63,509 bases of DNA from Mycobacterium sp. (lineage in GTDB: Bacteria > Actinomycetota > Actinomycetes > Mycobacteriales > Mycobacteriaceae). The notes below the pieces were generated by a model, which was given only the letters and a program-made list of their open reading frames with translations, searched no databases and was not told the DNA's origin. Of this stretch, positions 34,156 through 41,298 are shown one piece after another. The stretch is taken from NCBI GenBank assembly GCA_003987775.1, contig RXJD01000032.1, positions 1 to 63,509 on the forward strand, given 5' to 3'. How positions within the stretch are numbered: position 1 is the stretch's first letter; each line of letters opens with the position of its first letter. The translations under genes and the position numbers were made by a program.

Positions 34156-36216
34156 TTAACCCGCCCGCGCACGCGGCTCAGCCAGGTCATCCAGGTCGTG
34201 GTACCAGTCACGTTGCACCAGCACTCCGTCGGTGATGCGTTGCAGCGCAGCCTCGAATTCGTCGTGACCCGGCTGGTCGGCGAAGTCGGCCGATACCGCC
34301 AGATGGTCGGTCAGCCACCGGCGGATCAGTGTTGACAGCGAGACGACCTGCTGCCGCCCGGCCGGGGTGAGCGACAGTGCGTCGCCGTCGCGCTGGGCGT
34401 ACCCGCTCTCGAGCAGGCGGTCGAAGACCGGTTCCAGTACCTGAGGGGGCACGTGCAGATGACTGGCGATGTCACTGAGCTGCGCAGTTTCGAAGAACCG
34501 CTGGTATTGGTAAATCCTCAGCACGCCCCACAAACCGGCTACGTCGAGCTCACAGCCGGGTTGGTTGGCGATATCGTCCAGTCGCACCGTGGGCGCCTCG
34601 GCCAGCAAGTGCCCGACGGCGATCTCCAGAACGTCCTCGGGCGATTTGTTTCTCGGCACCGCGAAGCCGTCCCCCAGGCAGCCCGGGCTGTCGTGAATAT
34701 CGGTCAGCGGAGCCTCCCGCAAAAACAGCGCGAAGATGAATCCGACCAGGGCGATAAACGCGGCGCAGAGAAATACCTGCGTCAAAGATCCGGCATAGGC
34801 CCGCACAATTGGGGCGGCGACTTCTTTCGGAAGCCGATGCAGCGCGCCCGGAGAATGCGCCGCGGGCGCCGGCACGCCGCCGGAAAGCGCTGCCGCGTCC
34901 ATTCGCCGACTCAGGAAGTTCGCGAACAGCGCCCCGAATATCGCGGCGCCGAAGGACCCGCCGACCACACGGAAGAAGGTGACACCCGAGGTGGCCACGC
35001 CCAGATCCTCGAATGGCGTCGTGTTCTGCACGATGAGAATCAGCACCTGCATGGAAAAACCGATACCGGCTCCCAGGACGACCAGGTAGAACGCCTGCAC
35101 CGGCCACGGCGTCGCCTCGTCCATCCGCGCCATCAGCAGGAACCCGACGGCCATCAGTGCGGTACCCGCCAATGGGAAGATTTTGTACCGGCCGGTCCGC
35201 CCGACCAGGATGCCGGCGGCCAACGACGTGGTCAGCAGGCCGAGCACCATGGGCAACGTGCGCAGACCCGAACTGGTCGCGGAGACGCCGTCGACGTAGC
35301 GCAGGTACATCGGCACGAAGGTCAGCGCGCCCAGCATCGCGAATCCGACCAGCAGCGACAGGACCGAGCACACCGCGAAAACGGGGCTGCGGAACAGCCG
35401 CGGCGGCAGGATTCCGGCCGTAGCGCGGGCCTCCACCCAGACGAAGACACCCAGCGTCACCACGGCCCCGATGAACAGCCCGATGATCGGTGCCGAGTTC
35501 CAGGCGTAGTTGGTTCCGCCCCAGCTCGTGGCCATGATCAGTGCGGTCATGGCCACGGCGATGAGCAGTATCCCGAGGTAGTCGATGGCGGGCTTGGGGC
35601 GGTGGGGCAACGCGGGGATGGCGGCCGCCGCGAGCACGAGTATCGCTATCGTGATCGGCGCATTGACCCAGAACGCCCATCGCCAGTTCAGGTAGTCGGT
35701 GAAGATGCCCCCGAACAACGGGCCGGCGACTGTGGTGACCCCGAACACCGCGCCCAGGATCCCCTGGTAACGGCCCCGGTCGCGAAGCGGGAACACCTCG
35801 CCGATGAGCGCGGCTGCGGTGACCGAAATCGCGCCAGCACCGATTCCCTGCAGGGCGCGCGAGATGGACAGCATCGCCATCGAGTCCGCGACGCCACACA
35901 GCATCGAGCTGACCAGGAAGATCGCGACCGAACTCTGCAGCACGCGTTTGCGACCCAACAAGTCACCGAGTTTGCCGGCTACCGGAATGACGACGATCCC
36001 ACCGAGCAGATAGGCGGCAACGACCCAGGACTGGTGAACGGAGTCACCGAGGTCTTCGACGATCGTGGGCAGCGCGGGCACCACGATGGTCTGGTCGATG
36101 GCCGCCAACAGAACCGCGAACATCAGCGCCGCGAAGATGAGATTGCGGCGCAGCGGACTGATCGCAGCGCACGGAGAGACCGTGCCAGGGGTTGTCGGTG
36201 CGGTCGGGCTCGTCAT
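34156..36216 (-). CDS. 14-TM MFS drug exporter, Rv1877 orthologue, with winged-helix tail
   Basis: A 686-aa DHA2-type antiporter, within one residue of the length I recall for Rv1877. It opens MTSPTAPTTPGTVSPCAAISPLRRNLIFAAL. Motifs IDQTIVVPALPTIVEDL, GKLGDLLGRKR, RALQGIGAGAIS and LGAVFGVTTVAGPLFGG are present. The same C-terminal extension is seen (GLWGVLRIYQYQRFFETAQLSDIASHLHVPPQVLEPVFDRLLESGYAQRDGD). It lies 97 bp upstream of the second copy, same orientation. Domain order is identical, so the pair arose by tandem duplication and divergence. The end of this gene is 45 bp from bfrA. Confidence 0.95.
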   Translation of the reverse strand: MTSPTAPTTPGTVSPCAAISPLRRNLIFAALMFAVLLAAIDQTIVVPALPTIVEDLGDSVHQSWVVAAYLLGGIVVIPVAGKLGDLLGRKRVLQSSVAIFLVSSMLCGVADSMAMLSISRALQGIGAGAISVTAAALIGEVFPLRDRGRYQGILGAVFGVTTVAGPLFGGIFTDYLNWRWAFWVNAPITIAILVLAAAAIPALPHRPKPAIDYLGILLIAVAMTALIMATSWGGTNYAWNSAPIIGLFIGAVVTLGVFVWVEARATAGILPPRLFRSPVFAVCSVLSLLVGFAMLGALTFVPMYLRYVDGVSATSSGLRTLPMVLGLLTTSLAAGILVGRTGRYKIFPLAGTALMAVGFLLMARMDEATPWPVQAFYLVVLGAGIGFSMQVLILIVQNTTPFEDLGVATSGVTFFRVVGGSFGAAIFGALFANFLSRRMDAAALSGGVPAPAAHSPGALHRLPKEVAAPIVRAYAGSLTQVFLCAAFIALVGFIFALFLREAPLTDIHDSPGCLGDGFAVPRNKSPEDVLEIAVGHLLAEAPTVRLDDIANQPGCELDVAGLWGVLRIYQYQRFFETAQLSDIASHLHVPPQVLEPVFDRLLESGYAQRDGDALSLTPAGRQQVVSLSTLIRRWLTDHLAVSADFADQPGHDEFEAALQRITDGVLVQRDWYHDLDDLAEPRARAG

Positions 36217-36261
36217 CGTTGACTCCCGTCGATGCCGGAGCCCGCGCGCCGCGGCCCCGGT

Positions 36262-36741
36262 TTACTTGGGCGGCCGGGAGACGCACTGCGCCGAGTACAG
36301 CGCCTCTCCGAGTTTGTCCATCAATTCCAGCTGTGTCTGAAGATAGTCGAGATGCAGTTCTTCGTCGGCAACGATTTTTTCCAGTAGCTGCGCGCTGGTG
36401 CTGTCCTGCTTTTCCCGGCACATGATGATTCCCGGCTTGAGCCTATTCAGCACCTCTATTTCGATTGCCATATCGGCTTCGAATTGCTCACGCAGTGTCT
36501 GGCCGACCCGCAAAGAGCCGATCCGCTGGTAGTTGGGTAGGCCGTCGAGCAACAAAATGCGGTCGGTGATCTCCTCGGCGTGCCGCATTTCGTCGAACGA
36601 CTCCGCGCGAGTGTGCTGCGCCAGTTCGGTGAACCCCCAGTTCTCCTGCATCTTCGCGTGCAGAAAGTACTGGTTGATGGCGGTCAGTTCGCTGGTCAAC
36701 TGCTCGTTGAGAAGACGGAGAACGTCCGGATCGCCTTGCAT
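36262..36741 (-). CDS. bfrA: bacterioferritin BfrA
   Basis: A 159-aa heme-containing 24-mer ferritin that oxidises and stores iron. All ferroxidase ligands are present: E18, E51, H54 and the EXXH later (DEELHLDY), with heme ligand M52. GGAG lies just before ATG 36741 (MQGDPDVLRLLNEQL). It matches Rv1876 in length. It is transcribed away from a Bfd-type ferredoxin gene, with a 276-bp shared region holding two IdeR-like boxes. In M. tuberculosis IdeR activates bfrA under iron plenty; the boxes here are about 185-230 bp upstream of bfrA, a position compatible with activation. Confidence 0.97.
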   Translation of the reverse strand: MQGDPDVLRLLNEQLTSELTAINQYFLHAKMQENWGFTELAQHTRAESFDEMRHAEEITDRILLLDGLPNYQRIGSLRVGQTLREQFEADMAIEIEVLNRLKPGIIMCREKQDSTSAQLLEKIVADEELHLDYLQTQLELMDKLGEALYSAQCVSRPPK

Positions 36742-36815
36742 GGTCACTCCTACGGTGTGAAGGCTGACAGTCGATCCGCAGGCGGACTGGGCTGTAGCGC
36801 GCCGTGCGGGTGGAG

Positions 36816-36836
36816 CGGCACCGTTGGTGCCGTTTT
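36816..36836 (+). terminator. hairpin with T-tract in the bfrA/bfd divergent region
   Basis: CGGCACC-GTT-GGTGCCG is a perfect 7-bp stem with a 3-nt loop, immediately followed by TTTT on the plus strand. It has the form of an intrinsic terminator for rightward transcripts, though no rightward gene precedes it. It lies 75 bp upstream of the bfrA start and may insulate the Bfd promoter from antisense reading, or be a 5' leader element of bfrA. Confidence 0.4.
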
Positions 36837-36926
36837 CAATCTAGTGCAGTAAAGGCGAGTGAGCCCACGCTTAACTGGGCCATCGGCGCGTCTCGCCGAG
36901 GCGTAATCGTGATCACCTGTTTTAAG

Positions 36927-36945
36927 TTAGGTTAGACTCCACTAA
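36927..36945 (+). promoter_or_regulatory. IdeR-like iron box, copy 1
   Basis: TTAGGTTAGACTCCACTAA matches 15 of 19 positions of the IdeR iron-box consensus TTAGGTTAGGCTAACCTAA, with a perfect left half. It lies 72 bp before the Bfd-type ferredoxin start and about 185 bp from the bfrA start. IdeR binds such boxes with Fe2+ to repress uptake genes and activate storage genes. Confidence 0.75.
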
Positions 36946-36950
36946 CCGAC

Positions 36951-36969
36951 TTAGGTTAGACTCCACTAA
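36951..36969 (+). promoter_or_regulatory. IdeR-like iron box, copy 2 (exact repeat)
   Basis: The same 19 bases, TTAGGTTAGACTCCACTAA, repeated exactly after 5 bp (24-bp period). It ends 48 bp before the Bfd-type ferredoxin start, overlapping where its core promoter should be. Tandem IdeR sites also occur in the M. tuberculosis bfrA region, as I recall. Confidence 0.75.
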
Positions 36970-37017
36970 TATGACCACACAGTACGCGCTCACCGCATGT
37001 GCGGGTGGTCTTCGCTG

Positions 37018-37215
37018 ATGTACGTGTGCCTGTGCGTCGGAGCCACCAATCAAACGGTGTGTGACGCCGTGGCGCGGGGTGCATCCACCTCGAAAGAAGT
37101 GGCCGCATTGTGCGGTGCCGGTGGTGATTGCGGACGGTGCCGCCGCACGCTGCGGGCGATCATCTCCGCCGCTCGCGTGAACCAGGCCGAGCTGCAGCCC
37201 GCTTCCTCCGCCTAG
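37018..37215 (+). CDS. bfd: bacterioferritin-associated ferredoxin (Bfd-type, [2Fe-2S])
   Basis: A 65-aa protein: MYVCLCVGATNQTVCDAVARGASTSKEVAALCGAGGDCGRCRRTLRAII. The CxC at residues 4 and 6 and the CxxC in DCGRC form the [2Fe-2S] site of Bfd-type proteins. Bfd reduces and releases iron stored in bacterioferritin, which fits its place divergent from bfrA. ATG 37018 directly starts the conserved MYVCLCVG; an earlier in-frame ATG (36997) adds MCGWSSL. Two IdeR-like boxes just upstream point to iron-controlled expression. Its stop overlaps the stop of the convergent enoyl-CoA hydratase gene by 3 bp. Confidence 0.92.
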   Translation: MYVCLCVGATNQTVCDAVARGASTSKEVAALCGAGGDCGRCRRTLRAIISAARVNQAELQPASSA

Positions 37216-37967
37216 CTTCGCCGTTTCCCGAAATCTGCCAGCGCCGCCGCGTTGGCCTGGGCGCCCATCAGTTCGGCGAAGTGCGCGTTCTCCCGCGCCG
37301 TCGCGGCCGCGATCTCCGGACGGATCGGTTCCACCATTGTGTGCTTGACCGCCATGAGGCTCGAGATCGGCCGCCCCGCAAGGATGTTGGCATGCCGGCG
37401 GGCCTCCGGCAGCAGTTCGTCGGGCTCGCAAACCCGCCACACCAGTCCCATGCGCAGCGCCTCTTGGGCGTCGATCCACTCCGAGGACATCAACAGCCAC
37501 GCGGCGTTCTGCCGGCCGACCAGTTGCGGAAGCAGGTACGAGGACGCCGCTTCGGGCGCCACTCCCAGGCTGGTGAACGGGCATTTCAGCCGCGCGCTGG
37601 TCGACATGAAGGCCAGATCGGCGTATCCGAGGATGGTGGTCCCGATGCCCAGACCCAGTCCGTTAACGGCGCAGATCAGCGGCTTCGGGAAGGCGCTGAG
37701 CGCTTCAACCAGGCCGCGGAAGCCGTACTTGCCGGGCTTGAAGTCCGGGTCGCTGATCATGGCCTGCATGTCGGCCAGGTCGGTGCCGGCGCTGAAGGCG
37801 CGGCCCGCTCCGGTCAGCAGGACGACGGCGACCTCGGGATCCTCCGCCGCGTCCAGCAGCGCCTGGGCGGTGGCGTCGTAGAGCGCTTCGTTGAAGGCGT
37901 TGAGCGCCTCCGGCCTGTTCAGAGTGAGAGTGCGGACCCGGTTGTCGTCATCGACCAGCAGCGTCAC
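37212..37967 (-). CDS. enoyl-CoA hydratase/isomerase (crotonase) family
   Basis: A 251-aa crotonase. Oxyanion-hole text is visible in AFSAGTDLADM (residues about 57-67) and NGLGLGIGTTI; TSLGVAPEAASSYLLPQLVG carries a Glu at the usual first acid site; ALRMGLVWRV follows. It acts on enoyl-CoA thioesters in the cytosol; the exact reaction (hydratase or isomerase) is not clear because the second catalytic Glu position is ambiguous. It is not in the M. tuberculosis order I recall at this spot. It lies 10 bp downstream of the stop... of the Rv1875-like gene's far end, i.e. upstream of it on the opposite side, and is read in the same direction. Confidence 0.88.
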   Translation of the reverse strand: MTLLVDDDNRVRTLTLNRPEALNAFNEALYDATAQALLDAAEDPEVAVVLLTGAGRAFSAGTDLADMQAMISDPDFKPGKYGFRGLVEALSAFPKPLICAVNGLGLGIGTTILGYADLAFMSTSARLKCPFTSLGVAPEAASSYLLPQLVGRQNAAWLLMSSEWIDAQEALRMGLVWRVCEPDELLPEARRHANILAGRPISSLMAVKHTMVEPIRPEIAAATARENAHFAELMGAQANAAALADFGKRRS

Positions 37968-37977
37968 GCTTGGCAGC

Positions 37978-38421
37978 CTATCTGTTGCTGTAGACGCGGG
38001 TCGGCGCGATCAGCACCACCGCACGGCGCTCGCTGGCCATCACCCGGTCGTACTCGTCCCAGTCGTCGTGGCTGCCCCCCGCCGCGCTGAAGACGTCGCG
38101 CAGCAGCAGCCGCAACTGGTCCGGGTCGGACAGCCACGGCTGGGTGTCGTCGGGACCGGCCAATTCCGCCCGGCCTTCGACGGTGGCCCATTGCCAGCCC
38201 TTGCGGAACGTCACTGCCAGCTGCGGCCGGGCCCGCAGGTTGGCGAGTTTGACTTTGCCGTAGGTGGTGAAGCCGAGCACGGGTTCTCCCCCGGCCGGGT
38301 GCGGCAACAGGCCGACGTTGACCAGCGATGCCTGCACAGTGCCGTCGGCGCGCACCGTGGAGATCACGGCCAGGCCGTTTTCGGGCGCTGCCAGCGCCAC
38401 CGCATCCTCGAGTGTCGTCAT
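37978..38421 (-). CDS. F420/FMN-binding split-barrel protein (PPOX class), Rv1875-like
   Basis: A 147-aa flavin/deazaflavin split-barrel protein, the length I recall for Rv1875. It starts MTTLEDAVALAAPENGLAVISTVRADGTVQASLVNVGLL at ATG 38421. GFTTYGKVKLANLRARPQLAVTFRKGWQWATVEGRAEL is the typical core, and the C-terminus VVLIAPTRVYSNR fits the pyridoxamine-phosphate-oxidase-like fold. Mycobacterial members often use F420H2 to reduce small molecules. It starts 9 bp after the EthD-like gene's stop (38430), so the two are probably co-transcribed. Confidence 0.88.
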   Translation of the reverse strand: MTTLEDAVALAAPENGLAVISTVRADGTVQASLVNVGLLPHPAGGEPVLGFTTYGKVKLANLRARPQLAVTFRKGWQWATVEGRAELAGPDDTQPWLSDPDQLRLLLRDVFSAAGGSHDDWDEYDRVMASERRAVVLIAPTRVYSNR

Positions 38422-38429
38422 TTGCTTGC

Positions 38430-39134
38430 TCACCTCTCCCGAAACGGTGTCCGGATGACGTAGCGGCTGGTGGGCACCGTGTCGATGTTCTGGTTTGCGC
38501 CGAAGGCCGACGTGCTGGCCACCATGCGGCCCACGCGGTCCTGCAGGTCGGCATCGTCGGCGGCACCGAAGAAAGCCTTGATGTCGGTGACCGCCTCCAG
38601 CGGGAACAACTCTTCGACGATGGCCGAGATTCCCGGAGCGTCCGGAGTGAGAGCACGGACCACCCAGTTCTGGGTGTAGCCGAACGTCGACTGGGTATCG
38701 ATGGCCACCTGGGTGTGGTTGAGCTGCCAGCGGTCGAGCCAGGTGGCCTGATCGAGGTCTTGCGGCCGGCGCAGCAGCGCGATGTTCGCCAAACCCGCTG
38801 TGCGGGAACCTGGTTCGTCCTGCGGGCCGGGCATCGGGACGGATTCGGTCACCAGGTAGGCCGCGAGCAGTTCGCATTCGGCGCGCAGCACGCGCAGCGC
38901 CGCCGCCAGCTGCTCGCCGTAGCACTGCTGGGTCCACACACTCACGACCGCCGCGGCCGGTGGGTCCAGCGTCGTCAACGTCATCAGTGAGTCGCGCACC
39001 GCGCTGTCGCGGACGTTGACCGTCAGCCCCGGCAGGCCCGATTCCGAGAGCTCGGTCGCCACGGGGCCGCGTAACCGGGCGCACCAGTCGTCGTCGAACT
39101 CGGCCCGCCGCAACACTACGATCACTTTCTCCAT
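38430..39134 (-). CDS. EthD-domain-like dimeric barrel protein (Rv1874-like)
   Basis: A 234-aa protein, close to the length I recall for Rv1874. Two ferredoxin-like halves can be read: MEKVIVVLRRAEFDDDWCARLRGPVATELSESGLPGLTVNV and, later, LANIALLRRPQDLDQATWLDRWQLNHTQVAIDTQSTFGYTQNWVVRAL. The second is typical of EthD/stress-responsive dimeric alpha-beta barrels. No catalytic function is known. It overlaps nothing; the Rv1875-like gene follows 8 bp downstream on the same strand, and oxyR is 9 bp upstream. Confidence 0.75.
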   Translation of the reverse strand: MEKVIVVLRRAEFDDDWCARLRGPVATELSESGLPGLTVNVRDSAVRDSLMTLTTLDPPAAAVVSVWTQQCYGEQLAAALRVLRAECELLAAYLVTESVPMPGPQDEPGSRTAGLANIALLRRPQDLDQATWLDRWQLNHTQVAIDTQSTFGYTQNWVVRALTPDAPGISAIVEELFPLEAVTDIKAFFGAADDADLQDRVGRMVASTSAFGANQNIDTVPTSRYVIRTPFRER

Positions 39135-39143
39135 CGGCCGAAC

Positions 39144-40061
39144 CTAACGCGTGTCGGCGATCAGTTCGGAGAGGATCCCGGCCAGTCGCCGATAGGAGTC
39201 GTCGCGCGCCGGTGAGGAACGGAACACCAAACCTATTTCGCGATGCGGGCGCGGTGCGGCGAACCGGGCGAGACCCACACGACTGCGGGCGGTTTCGACG
39301 GCGACCGCCGTCTCGGGAATCAACGTCACGCCCAGTCCCCCGGCCACGCACTGCACCGCGGTCGCCAGGGAGGCCGCCCGGGTGTCGGCCGGCTCGGCGC
39401 GCACCCCGGCCTCCCGGCACGCGTCAAGCGCCTGATCGCGCAGACAATGCCCCTCATCGAGCAGCAACAGAGGCAGCTCCGCCAGCACCCCAGGCGAGAC
39501 CCGCCGCTTTCCCACCAGCGGATGGCCGGGAGGCAGAGCGAGCACGAAATCCTCCTCGTACATCGCAACGGCGGTGAGGCCCGGGGAATCGGCGGGCAAC
39601 GCGATCAGGGCCGCGTCCAGGGTGCCCTCGCGCAGCAGACCCAGCAGTCGCTCGGTCTTGTCCTCGACGACCCGCAACGTCAGGCCGGGCAGGTGGCGAG
39701 GCATCCCGGCCAGAATGGCCGGTAGTACATAGGGCGCCACGGTGGGGATCAATCCCAGCCGGACCGTGCCGGCCAGCGGGTCGCCCGTGCCGGCCGCAGC
39801 CCGGGTGAATGCCTCGGCCGCCTCGACCACCGCCCGGGCCAGCGGCAACAACTGCTCGCCCTCGGGCGTCATGCGAACCCGGCGGGTGGAACGCTCGACG
39901 AGGCTGGTGCCCAAACCCGTCTCCAGCGTGGCCAGCGCCTGCGATAGAGTCGACTGACTGACACCGAGAAACGTTGCGGCGCTTCCGAAATGCTGCGTCC
40001 GCGCGACGGCGGCGAAAGCCCGCAAACCGGCCAGGGTGGGCTGAAAACTCTTATCGGACAT
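39144..40061 (-). CDS. oxyR: OxyR, LysR-family peroxide sensor
   Basis: A 305-aa intact LysR regulator. The winged-helix N-terminus [38 protein letters not shown] (about 10-48) is followed by the sensor domain. The two redox cysteines are C206 and C215 ([14 protein letters not shown]), with the nine-residue spacing of E. coli OxyR C199/C208. On oxidation OxyR activates ahpC. In M. tuberculosis oxyR is a pseudogene, so an intact copy is informative about the species. ATG 40061 is chosen because the DNA-binding domain begins there; the start codon lies within the candidate OxyR operator. It diverges from ahpC with 103 bp between starts. Confidence 0.95.
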   Translation of the reverse strand: MSDKSFQPTLAGLRAFAAVARTQHFGSAATFLGVSQSTLSQALATLETGLGTSLVERSTRRVRMTPEGEQLLPLARAVVEAAEAFTRAAAGTGDPLAGTVRLGLIPTVAPYVLPAILAGMPRHLPGLTLRVVEDKTERLLGLLREGTLDAALIALPADSPGLTAVAMYEEDFVLALPPGHPLVGKRRVSPGVLAELPLLLLDEGHCLRDQALDACREAGVRAEPADTRAASLATAVQCVAGGLGVTLIPETAVAVETARSRVGLARFAAPRPHREIGLVFRSSPARDDSYRRLAGILSELIADTR

Positions 40062-40070
40062 GCCTATCAG
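40050..40070. promoter_or_regulatory. candidate OxyR operator over the oxyR start
   Basis: CTTATCGGA at 40050-40058 and GCCTATCAG at 40062-40070 flank CAT (the oxyR start on the minus strand). This imperfect palindrome resembles the mycobacterial OxyR site I recall from the oxyR-ahpC region (CTTATCGGC-N3-GCCGATAAG). A LysR-type T-N11-A arrangement fits. It would give autoregulation and activation of ahpC, about 95 bp away. Confidence 0.65.
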
Positions 40071-40164
40071 TCTAGTGCGACAAATCACCTTTACTTCACA
40101 ACCGGTGCGAGGCAACATGGTGGCAGTCTGAACTAATCTTGAATGAGTCCAAATAAGGAGTGCG

Positions 40165-40752
40165 ATGTCACTGTTGACGATTGGCCAGCAATTTCCGGCG
40201 TACCAGCTGACCGCGTTGATCGGCGGCGACCTGTCCAAGGTCGACGCGAAGCAACCGGGCGACTACTTCACCACCATTTCCAGCGACGACCATCCCGGAA
40301 AGTGGCGGGTGGTGTTCTTCTGGCCGAAGGACTTCACCTTCGTGTGCCCCACCGAGATCGCTGCCTTCGGAAAGCTGAACGACGAGTTCGCAGACCGCGA
40401 CGCGCAGATCCTCGGTGTCTCCATCGACAGCGAGTTCGTCCACTTCCAGTGGCGGGCGCAGCACGAGGATCTCAAGAAGCTGCCCTTCCCCATGTTGTCG
40501 GACATCAAGCGGGAACTGTCTCAGGCCACCGGGGTGCTCAACGCCGAGGGCGTCGCCGACCGCGTCACCTTCATCGTCGACCCGAACAATGAAGTCCAAT
40601 TCGTCTCTGCCACGGCCGGTTCCGTCGGGCGCAATGTCGACGAGGTGTTGCGGGTGCTCGACGCGCTGCAATCCGACGAGCTGTGCGCGTGCAACTGGCG
40701 CAAGGGTGACCCGACGATCGACGCGGGCGAGCTGCTGAAGGCCTCGGCGTAA
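40165..40752 (+). CDS. ahpC: alkyl hydroperoxide reductase AhpC (2-Cys peroxiredoxin)
   Basis: A 195-aa peroxiredoxin, identical in length to Rv2428. The peroxidatic cysteine is C61 in [13 protein letters not shown]; resolving cysteines are C174 and C176 in ELCACNW, the mycobacterial three-cysteine form. It reduces peroxides and peroxynitrite in the cytosol, recycled by AhpD. AAGGAG lies before ATG 40165. It is followed by ahpD after 9 bp and driven from the OxyR-controlled divergent promoter. Confidence 0.98.
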   Translation: MSLLTIGQQFPAYQLTALIGGDLSKVDAKQPGDYFTTISSDDHPGKWRVVFFWPKDFTFVCPTEIAAFGKLNDEFADRDAQILGVSIDSEFVHFQWRAQHEDLKKLPFPMLSDIKRELSQATGVLNAEGVADRVTFIVDPNNEVQFVSATAGSVGRNVDEVLRVLDALQSDELCACNWRKGDPTIDAGELLKASA

Positions 40753-40761
40753 GGAGGCCTG

Positions 40762-41298
40762 ATGAGCGTCGAGAACCTCAAAGCCGCCCTGCCCGAGTAC
40801 GCCAAGGACCTCAAACTGAACCTCGGCTCGATCACCCGCACCACGGCGTTGACCGAGGAGCAGTTGTGGGGCACCCTGCTGGCGTGCGCCGCGGCGACCC
40901 GCAACGCTCAGGTACTGGGCGAGATCGGCGCCGAAGCGGCTGACACCCTTTCGGAGCAGGCCTACAACGCCGCGCTCGGAGCCGCGTCGATCATGGGTAT
41001 GAACAACGTGTTCTACCGCGGTCGCGGCTTCCTCGACGGCGCCTACGACGACCTGCGTGCCGGATTACGGATGAACATCATCGGCAATCCCGGAGTGGAC
41101 AAAGCGAACTTCGAGCTCTGGAGCTTCGCCGTGTCCTCGATCAACGGCTGTGGTCACTGCGTGGTCGCTCACGAGCACACGCTGCGTGAATCGGGTGTGG
41201 GCCGGGAGGCCATCCTGGAGGCGCTCAAGGTGGCGGCTATCGTTTCTGGTGTGGCACAGGCAATCAGCGCCGCCCAGACGCTGGCGGCGGTCGGCTGA
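40762..41298 (+). CDS. ahpD: alkylhydroperoxidase AhpD
   Basis: A 178-aa all-helical protein that reduces AhpC, linking it to lipoamide/SucB-Lpd in mycobacteria. The active site is complete: E118, C130, C133 and H137 in [21 protein letters not shown] precedes ATG 40762. Its TGA overlaps a proposed CTG start of the glycosidase gene (CTGA), so downstream translation may be coupled to ahpD. Confidence 0.97.
   Translation: MSVENLKAALPEYAKDLKLNLGSITRTTALTEEQLWGTLLACAAATRNAQVLGEIGAEAADTLSEQAYNAALGAASIMGMNNVFYRGRGFLDGAYDDLRAGLRMNIIGNPGVDKANFELWSFAVSSINGCGHCVVAHEHTLRESGVGREAILEALKVAAIVSGVAQAISAAQTLAAVG

Noticed and set aside
32536-36222. Two long plus-strand ORFs (599 and 589 aa)
   Set aside because: Antisense to the MFS genes; rich in His, Gln, Arg and Asp as expected from reversed hydrophobic codons.
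36846-36970. Insertion-sequence ends or attachment site around the tandem 19-bp repeat
   Set aside because: The repeats match the IdeR consensus and flank no transposase or integrase gene.
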